Under the pieces are notes generated by a model. The model did no database searches, was not told the DNA's origin, and saw only the letters and a list, made by a program, of their open reading frames with translations. From Lepidonotus clava (taxonomy: Eukaryota > Annelida > Polychaeta > Phyllodocida > Polynoidae), in NCBI GenBank assembly GCA_936440205.1, contig OW387133.1, positions 73,966,374 through 74,030,373 on the forward strand: DNA of 64,000 nucleotides, in the 5' to 3' direction. Shown here in pieces: positions 34,501 to 43,500 of this stretch; the first letter of the stretch is position 1, and each line of letters begins with the position of its first letter. The position numbers were made by a program, and so were the translations under genes.

Positions 34501-37500
34501 TGGCTGCTTGGTCTGCCTTTTCATTACCAGAGATTCCAATGTGGCTAGGTAGCCAGCAGAAAATCACTTCTTTGCCAACCGATTTCAGGTTGGTGTGACT
34601 TTGCTGGATATCTCTGATTATGGGATTGTTAGGCTCATGTTGTAGGATAGTTTGTAAACAGGACTTTGAGTCTGAGAAGATGATAAACTTTCTGTGACCT
34701 GATACTTTGATCCAGTCTAGTGCATGCGCCAGAGCACGTGCTTCAGCAGTAAAAATGCTGGCTTGGCCGTGAAGGGCACCCGTCAGGTCCCCATACTCTG
34801 TATGTACTGCATAACCCACTCTATTTCCTTCCTTGGAGCCATCAGTGAAGATGGGGAAATGATCACTGTATTGGTCTTTCAGGGCTCCATATTCGTTCCT
34901 GAAAGCAGAGGGGTTGGTTTCGTTCTTCTTGTTATTGCATAGTTCCAGGATGACCACAGGTTTACTCTGGGACCATGGTGGGTTCTTGGGTGGTCTTATT
35001 TCTCTGATGATGTTCAAAGGTATCTCTGCTTCTCTGATCACAGATTTAGCAGAGGTAGAGAATGGTTTGGCCACCCTTGGATTTACCCGGAACAACTCGC
35101 TGTTATGTCTGCGGAATATGGTATCATGTGTTGGGTTTCTCTTGTCAGCTTTGACCTTTATTGCATATTGTAAGGACAATTTTTCCCTCCTTAAATGTAA
35201 GGGTGGAACATTGCCCTCCACGTGTAGGCTTTTGGCTGGTGATGTTCTGAAAGCGCCAAGACATATTCGTAGGCCCTGGTTTTGGATGGGGTTTAGTCTG
35301 TCCAAGTAGGATTTCCCTGCTGACTGGTATATCAAAGAACCATAATCCAGCCTTGACTGGATGTATGCTTTGTACAGGGTCAGCAGGATCTCTCGGTCAG
35401 CACCCCATTCTGTGTTGGACAGTACTTTCAGGAGATTCATGGCCTTTAGGCATTTTCTCCTCAAATATTCAATGTGAGGTTTGAAGGATAGGATCTTGTC
35501 ATAGATCATTCCCAAGAACTTCACCTCCTCCCCTACAGGCAGTTCAGTGTCCTTGAGACGGAGTGCCGGATTTTCCACACACCCCCTTCTACGACAGAAG
35601 TGAACGCATGTAGTTTTGTTGGTGGAAAACTTGAAACCATTTTCAGTACTCCATCTGTCAAGGAGATTCACTGCCTGTTGTAGTTTCCTTTCTATAGTTG
35701 TCATTTGTCTCGATCGGTAGCATATGACAAAGTCATCCACATAGAGACAGCAGTTAAGGTCTTTCTGCAGGGACTTTGTAATGCTGTTAATTTGTACACC
35801 AAACAATGTCACAGAGAGGACACAGCCTTGGGGTACACCCATTTCCTGGTCGACTCTCCGCGACAGTTTAGTACCAAGACGTACACTAAATGTTCGGTTG
35901 GCAAGGAAATTGGAAACGAATGTGGGCAGTCTGCCACGCAGTCCCATTTCCTGCAGATTCTGTAAGATGCCATATTTCCATGTCGTGTCGTATGCCTTTT
36001 CGAGGTCAAAAAAGACAGCCACCACATGTTCTTTGTTGGCGAATCCTTCTCTTATGTAGCTCTCAAGCCTAACAAGGTGGTCAGTTGTGCTCCGCCCTTG
36101 GCGGAAACCTGACTGGTAGGTGTTTAGGAGATCATTAGATTCCAGATACCAAGTCAGCCTGTTGTTGACCATTCTTTCCATGGTTTTGGAAAGGCAGCTA
36201 GTCATAGCAATAGGTCTGTAGCTCTGGGGATCACTCTTGGTTTTCCCATTTTTCAGGATAGGGACCACAGTAGCTTCAGCCCAAGAGCTTGGATAATCTC
36301 CGTTTACCCATATGTTGTTGTACAACTCTAGTAGTAGTTTGAGTTGTTCTTCTGGCAGTTTTTTCAGCATGTCATAATGAACAGTGTCAGGTCCAGGAGA
36401 AGAAGACTTTGACTGATGGAGGGCGTGTTTCAGCTCCTCGAGGGAGAAGATGGTGTTGTATATCTCCCTGTTGGTGGATGTGAAGTCAAGTTCAGTGTCT
36501 TCCTTCTTCTTTTTGTGTCGTAGGAAAGTTTCTCTACAGTTCTCCTCAGAGGAGACTTTGGAGAAATATGTAGCTAAGGTGTTTGCTATTTCCTCCTTGG
36601 TTTCTTTTGTTTCGTTTCCGACCTTCAACTGGTGGACTGTTGAGGTAGAGTGACCATTCATCTTCTTCACCACTTTCCATACTTTCCTCATTGGGGTAGA
36701 TCTGGAAAGAGAGTTGATGAAGTTTCGGAAGGACTCTCGTTTAGCAGTCTTATATGTTAATTTTGTTTCAGCACGGGCTTGTAAATACGCATGCATATTT
36801 TCAGCGCTGATGTTACTATTAAACTTTCTCAGTGCTCTCTTTCTCTCCTTTCTAGCCTTTTGGCATTCGTCATCATACCATGGCCGAGACTTTTTTGGAG
36901 GATGTTTTGATGTTTTTGGTATAGACAGCGCACTTACTTCTAGCAATGTATCTGTGAAGTATTGCACTGGATCTTCTTTCTCGCATGCCAGTTCCCAGGG
37001 TAGGAAGGACACTTTACAGAGGTTTTGATAGCAATCCCAATCTGCTTTATGTGTCTTCCACACTGGGATCCTGTCTCTATTTTCATTTTTCTTGGATGTC
37101 TGCAGGAGGATGGGAAAGTGGTCGCTTCCACATAAGTCCTCATGTACTGTCCATTGAAACTCTGCAAAGATGGAATGGTGACAAAGTGTTAAATCAATGG
37201 ACGAGTAAGTTCCACTTCCAGGATGGTGGTATGTTGGAACTTTGGTATTGAACAAGCAGAGGGATTTTCGATCTATGATTCTTTCAATTGCTCTGCCTCT
37301 CACGTCTATTTTGTGGGACCCCCATATCTGGTTATGGGCATTGAGGTCACCCATGATTAGAAACGGAGGAGGCAGCTGAGAGATCAGTGTTGCAAGATCA
37401 TTATATGTGACTTTCTGTCTTGGTGGTATGTAGACATAGCACAGTGTAAGTGGTTTGTTTATTGTTATTCGAGCAGCCACTGCCTGGAGGGTTGTGTCCA

Positions 37501-40500
37501 AGGAAACCTCTTGTTGAGGGAAGTTTCTTTTGGCCATTATGGCTACTCCTCCGGCAGGGACATGTTCATCGGGAATTTTTGAGTAATGATGGTATTGTCT
37601 CATTTTTAAGTGGTCATGGTTTGTTGTTTTTATTTCTTGCAAGCATAGGGCTACAGGTCGGACTTCGGTGCAGAGGAGCTCCAAATCTTCCCTGTTGGCC
37701 CTGATGCCTCTGCAATTCCACTGTATGATTGTTTGAGTGTTACTCATTTTCTCTTTGTCTGTTTTTGTAGCACTGTCATCCCCTTAGGGTCTGCTAGTAC
37801 ACCAAATCGATTTTGTATACTTATCGGGAATAGGTGTTCCCTTCTGATGGTGACTGCTTTTGTTTTTGGAGGTGTTTGTTTTGGAGGTGATGCGGCCTTC
37901 ACAGCATAGCTGGAAGCTCTCACGGGTTGGGTTGGATCCCCTTCCTGTGGGCCATCTACAGCACGGCTGGAATTGGTCACAGGTTGGGTTGGGTCCCCTT
38001 CCTGTGAGCTGTCTACATCACATTCAGACCCTAGGGATGATGCGGGTCTTTCGCTTCCACCTGGTCTTTTTGGTGGGGATTTACTACTAGCGAGTACTGG
38101 TATCCTAGAGGATCCAGACTCAGCTGGAGGCCCAGATGGTTTTGGGCCTTTGGAGGGCTGGGTGGTCTTGCCCTCAGTATTTGTCCCTGAGACTTGGGAC
38201 TGACCTCTTTTAGGGAGCGAGGTGGTATTGCTCCCTCTGTCGGTCCCATGTGTGGGCCGAACTTTACTTTGTTTTTGCTGTGCATTCACAGCCTGATGGT
38301 GAGGAGCCTTTTGATATTGCTGTGGCTTAACAGCACGGTCAGGCCAGTCAGGTGTTTGGCAACCTGCATCTTTCTTTGACCTGACCACTGAAGCGAAGCT
38401 TCTTGTGAGCACTGGAGCACGGGATGCTCTCACGATCCTTCGGGCTTCAGAGAAAGAGATCTTCCTTTTGACACGGACAGATTGAACCTCTTTCTCTTCG
38501 ATGAAATGCGGGCATTTCCTGGAGTATGCCGGGTGTTCCGCTTTGCAATTAATGCATTGGGGTTTACCCTTGCACTCTTGAGTTGAGTGGTCGACTTCTT
38601 TGTTTCCACATCGACCACACGCTGCTTGGCCATTACATTTGTTTGTAATGTGGCCATATTTTTGGCATTTATAGCAGCGCATGGGATTAGGCGTATATTC
38701 TTCCACTGGCAACCTGGTGTACGCACATTTGACAAATTCCGGAGGAGTTGGTGTGTCAAATGATAGCACATAGATGCCAGTTGACTTGCTTTTAATTTGG
38801 TGGACACCTGTTACACCCTCGTGAGAGAGCTGTTCAGCAATCTCTTCTACGGGGGTGCCCAGGAGATCCTCCATTTGATGACCCCTTTAGATGTGTTCAG
38901 GGATCTATGGGGGGAAACCTCAACAGGCGTCTCACCAACATTTTCCATTTGGAGCAAGTTAATGGCTTGCTGCCTTCTTTCGACCTCAACCAAGAGCGTT
39001 CCAGCCCTGGTCTTCTTAATACTTTTTACTGAGCCCGCTACACTGCCAATGGCTTTGCCAATGACAAATGGCGAGACGGTGGCCATGGTCTTACCGGTCT
39101 GGCAAGATTCCACGACAAGGAATCTTGGCCAGCCATCTCCGCCACAGCCCTTGGCAGTGTTAGCCCATTTTGGGACGGGAGCACTTGTTCCCGTGCTCTC
39201 ACGGCCTCTTTTACCAGTTCTTGACTGGTCTTTTTCTTTTTTACTTTGGTCATTGTTAACCATTTTTTTGTTTCTTCCAGTAGCAGATAAGCCGTCATCC
39301 TCAGCCTGGTTGCCTACCGAGGGACGTTGCAGTTTATTTTGGGTCGGGCCTCCATCCGACATTGGGGTACCATTTTTTGTATTCATCATATGGGTTTTCC
39401 CCCTTTTCGTCGACTCTTACGAACAGCAGGGGATACTGAGGACCTGGATTCTTCCCAGGAAGTTCCCAGAGGAACTCCAACCCCGGGTCCTCACGGGGGT
39501 AATTTTTCGTGGTTCTTACTTTATACCGAGTGCCAGGCAAGCAGTGACCACTCCCATTGTTAAAGTCTTTGGTGTGACTCGGCCAGGGATAAATCCCAAG
39601 ACCTCCCAGACCCAGGGCGGGCACTCCACCAAACTGCTATTGAGTCTGGTCTCCCATTTGTCGCCTTCTACGAACAGCAAGGGACTGCTGGGGACCTATT
39701 CTTCCCAGGAGGCTCCCGAAGGAACCCCCACCCCGGATCCCCACGGGGGAATAAATAAATTGTTACTCTGACCTTTAGTATCAAATTCCATTTAAAAGAA
39801 AAAGAAAAACTGGTGTTACTTAAATCAGTCTCTTGGAGAACACATTATCTGTGACTAAGGTGGAGAAGTTTGCCCAGTGGGGAAAAAAAAACCAAAAAAA
39901 TCCCGGCCGCCCGACTGACATTTTAAAAACCGCACCCACTGGACCGGAAACAGATATTTTTTTTAGGACGGCCCAATGCCCAATGATTCACGCTCCGACA
40001 AATTCGTCTTTGGTAGAGTGCCCGCTATGAGTGTCGGAGGTATTGGGATTTATCCCTGGACGAGTCACACCAAAGACTTTAACAATGGTAGTGGTCACTG
40101 CTTGCCTGGTTGTATATTGTATGGTTTGATTATTTTAGGCCTGGACATGTTTCCAATTTGAATATATTCAGATCATCCACCTGTATAGAATGATTCATTT
40201 CTTTATCTACATAATTACGTATTAGAAATACTTTTAGGATTTTTTGTGATACTTTTAGATTAGATTATTAAACCATGGGCGAAATTCTCGTTTGCTTGAA
40301 CGATCGATCTTTCTATAAAGGCGATCACAGAGATGTTGTTTTCTTTGTATTTTAACTAGAGTGCAAGACCGTTATAATCCACAAGAGTGTATACATAGAT
40401 AATATGTTATAATTATTTGTTTTAATTTGTTTGCATTGCAGTGAGTTTTACGAGCATATGGGCAAACTCGACGAAGAAATAACCAAGAACGGCTCCCTTA

Positions 40501-43500
40501 CAGTTCTAGTCTACCGTTCAAACGTTGTGGACTCCGCCATGGGTGTGATGGGGGATATGACAGAGGGCGAATTTAACCAGAGAATAAGGATTAAGTTCTT
40601 TGAGGAGCAGGGGGAGGATGGTGGGGGGCCACTGAGAGAGTTCCTCACTCTTTTCTTTCGTGAAACGACATGCTTTGATTTCGGGAACTTTACCTCCCAC
40701 TTTGACCTGATCAAAAGTCGGGAGTACTTTGTAGTGGGAAGACTGGTGGCAAAAGCCCTCATCTGTGGCCACGAAGGGCCTAAGAGGCTCCTCCCATCTG
40801 TGGTTGACGTGGTGCTAGACAGGAAGAATGTGAAGTTCACAGCTACAGATGTTCAGAACTCTAGCGTGAACGATGCTCTTAAGGAGGTAAGTAACATTAG
40901 TAATAGTATATTTATATTGCACTGAAGGGTTGGACAAATACATTTTGCAATTGGCTGCACGCCGGGCATGCAACTACGATTATTTAGTTGCGCGAGGGTA
41001 AACTTTGGTGGGCATAGGATATTTTAAGAACTTAGTGAGACCTTAACTTACGTTGAAGGGATTGGTGGAAAGATTTATGAATACATTATAAAAGGAAAGT
41101 CGTTATGATGGTTTTACTAATGATGTGGTGGTACAATAAATTGAATAGAATGTTATACGTGCAGGGCAAGGAACTACACCATACAATAGAAAGTAGGTAT
41201 TGGCTGCAGATTGCAAAGCACCCTTTTGTGTTTGTCGAGCCCTGAAATAGTTAATTGCAAGTACCGGTACGATTAGTGTGAGTGGTGCACTACTTACATG
41301 TTTGTTTGTTGGGGTAGTTTAACGTCCGGCCAACCCTTATGGGTTCTTTCCAGACTGCACAAGGTAATACTTTTCAGCTTATTTTACGCCACAAGGGCGG
41401 TGACCAAATATATGATATGGTTTAGGAGAAACCCGCCACCGGGTGCGATACCCTACTCGTTGCGAAGAGTGGCAAGGGGTCTTTAGTGTGCAATGTCCCA
41501 TAGAAAGGACACCACACACCCGGCCTTTGATGACCCTGTCGGGAGCACAGGGTGGCCCCTGGATCCCAGACTCTTGGATCCTTTCTTAGATTTTATCTAT
41601 CAGTTGGCATTCTCGAAGGAATTGCAGGATCTTTTTACTTCTGTTGTTGTTAAACACGTCCTTCATCGATGTTCTGTTTTGGAGATGCTGCTTGCGACTA
41701 TCATCCGTCTTCTTACACTTCAATATGATGTGCTCCACCGTTAGTTTGGTGTTACACTGTTGACAAATAGGAGCACCTTCACCTTTCAACAGGTGTTCAT
41801 GTGTCAGCCTGGTGTGGCCCATCCGAAGACGGGCCAGTTTCACCTGTTCTGACCTTGTCAGGCACTCTCTTTTGCTTTTGTCACTTTTCTCTTCTAATTT
41901 GGGTTGGACAGAGTGTAGAAGATTGTTCTCCTGTTTGTTCCAGTCGCTTTGCCACTTAGACCGCAAATGTGTTTTGCTTAGTGGCAGTAAGTCTGTGTGT
42001 GGGATTCTAGCAACCTCAGGATCTAGGGCCAAGGCCCCCTTGGCTGCTTGGTACTACTTACATGATTACATGATGGTGTATACTTTACAGATATTGTGGT
42101 TTCTAGATGAAACTGACTGATAGTTTACTGAGAATAATTGAATGCTTATTGCTAAAATATTAAATTGAATGTGCATAGTTATGAGTGAAATGGGATGATG
42201 ATAAGAATAAAGAAGAGGAGATAGTAAATAAGATTAACTGTAGTTGTAATGTATACCCATGAAGTGTATTGATAGGGACATTTTTGTTATTTTTTCTAAG
42301 CTGAACAGGGGGATCTACACGGAAGGAGCAGTCTCGATCCTAAACTCGGCATCATACCGCAAACCGCTAACGATAGAACACATCGAGAGTGCCAGGAAGG
42401 CGATTATAGAGCAAGAGATGCACCTCTCGAAGGTGGCTGCGGTAGACCAATTTTGTGAAGGTATGTACTTACTTTATTTACAAAGTTTGGTCAAGATTGA
42501 GGGATTTAAACCAATTTTACAAAGTTACTTTACATTGCACGGATGTCGAGATCGGCACAAGTGTGGATAGTTAAACAGGACAGAGGGGGTGGTGAGAGGT
42601 TGAGAATTCCATGGGTATACAGGAGGGGAATCTTTTCCCTAATACAGCTGCTTTAATATGCCGTCGGTTTTTGGGGTAAATATATCCCACCCATATACGA
42701 CATAAGTGTGTATTCTTTATTTCATGTGATTGCTCCACAACTGAATAAGACTTTAGGCCCTTTTGAGAGGGCGAAAAAAGGGCAAATTTGTAGTCCCGGC
42801 GGGGATGTAGTAGTCCTCACGGGGACGTCCACATCTTGTTTGTTTACCTAATTCTGAATTTTTTCATTGGCTGAAAATTGGAAACGGTGGTCACGTGGGC
42901 TTCTTTGGTTCTCCGGTGCATATAATTGGGAGCGTTTTAGCTCGTGAGATCGGGGGCGTAATTTAGTTCGAACAGCAAAATAAGAACCGCTCCTTCCGCT
43001 ACCAATTACATAGAACTCGATACGAGTTGGGTTTTTTTTGTCGGGGTGGGGGGGTGGCGTGGCGTGGTGGTATAAGAGTGCTTTACATTTTATTCAAAAC
43101 TTTCATTACTAGGTTTGTGCCTGCATGGCATTCTACAAATGCTCAGAAGGTGCCCTGACGTGGCGAGGGCGGCCCTGACAGTTGAGATAGAGAAGTCCTC
43201 ACCGGAGCCATTGATCAACTTCTACGAGCCTTTCTTATCATCAGAAAGCGACAAGAAGGAGGTGGAGACAGGAATCATTGTGAAGTTTCACAAATTCCTA
43301 CGCCGAGTAGGTAGTAAGTAAAGAAGTATAACTTCATTCTCATACATTATAAAAGTCTGGAGTTCAAAAAGGCATAAATAAAGCTAACTACTATTTGTAC
43401 CACTATAAGCTTATAGACAATTGGTGGTTGCTGCCCCACTTACCAGACCATTCGTAAGTCATTTTTATGATTAAGGTAAAAAGGTAAAATTTGATTAGCG

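Larger units (their letters stand above)
33759..39754 (-). mobile_element. Full-length 6.0-kb I/Nimb-like LINE with 13-bp target duplication
   Basis: A complete non-LTR retrotransposon on the minus strand lies in intron 8 of the HECT gene. 'ataaattgttact' flanks both ends (33746-33758 and 39755-39767). It has a 5' region of about 365 bases with two related modules, ORF1 with zinc knuckles, ORF2 with endonuclease, reverse transcriptase and RNase H, a 3' UTR of about 290 bases and a short (CAAA)n tail. ORF2 is fully open. ORF1 carries one apparent frameshift. The RNase H domain places it in the I superfamily. 'Nimb' is a best guess from the mollusc-like setting. Confidence 0.9.

Noticed and set aside
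38797-39771. Plus-strand frame of 324 codons over the LINE ORF1
   Set aside because: Antisense to a LINE coding region with clear zinc knuckles. No domain on this strand.
40511-40840. Minus-strand frames over the HECT exon
   Set aside because: Antisense of a well-supported HECT N-lobe on the plus strand.
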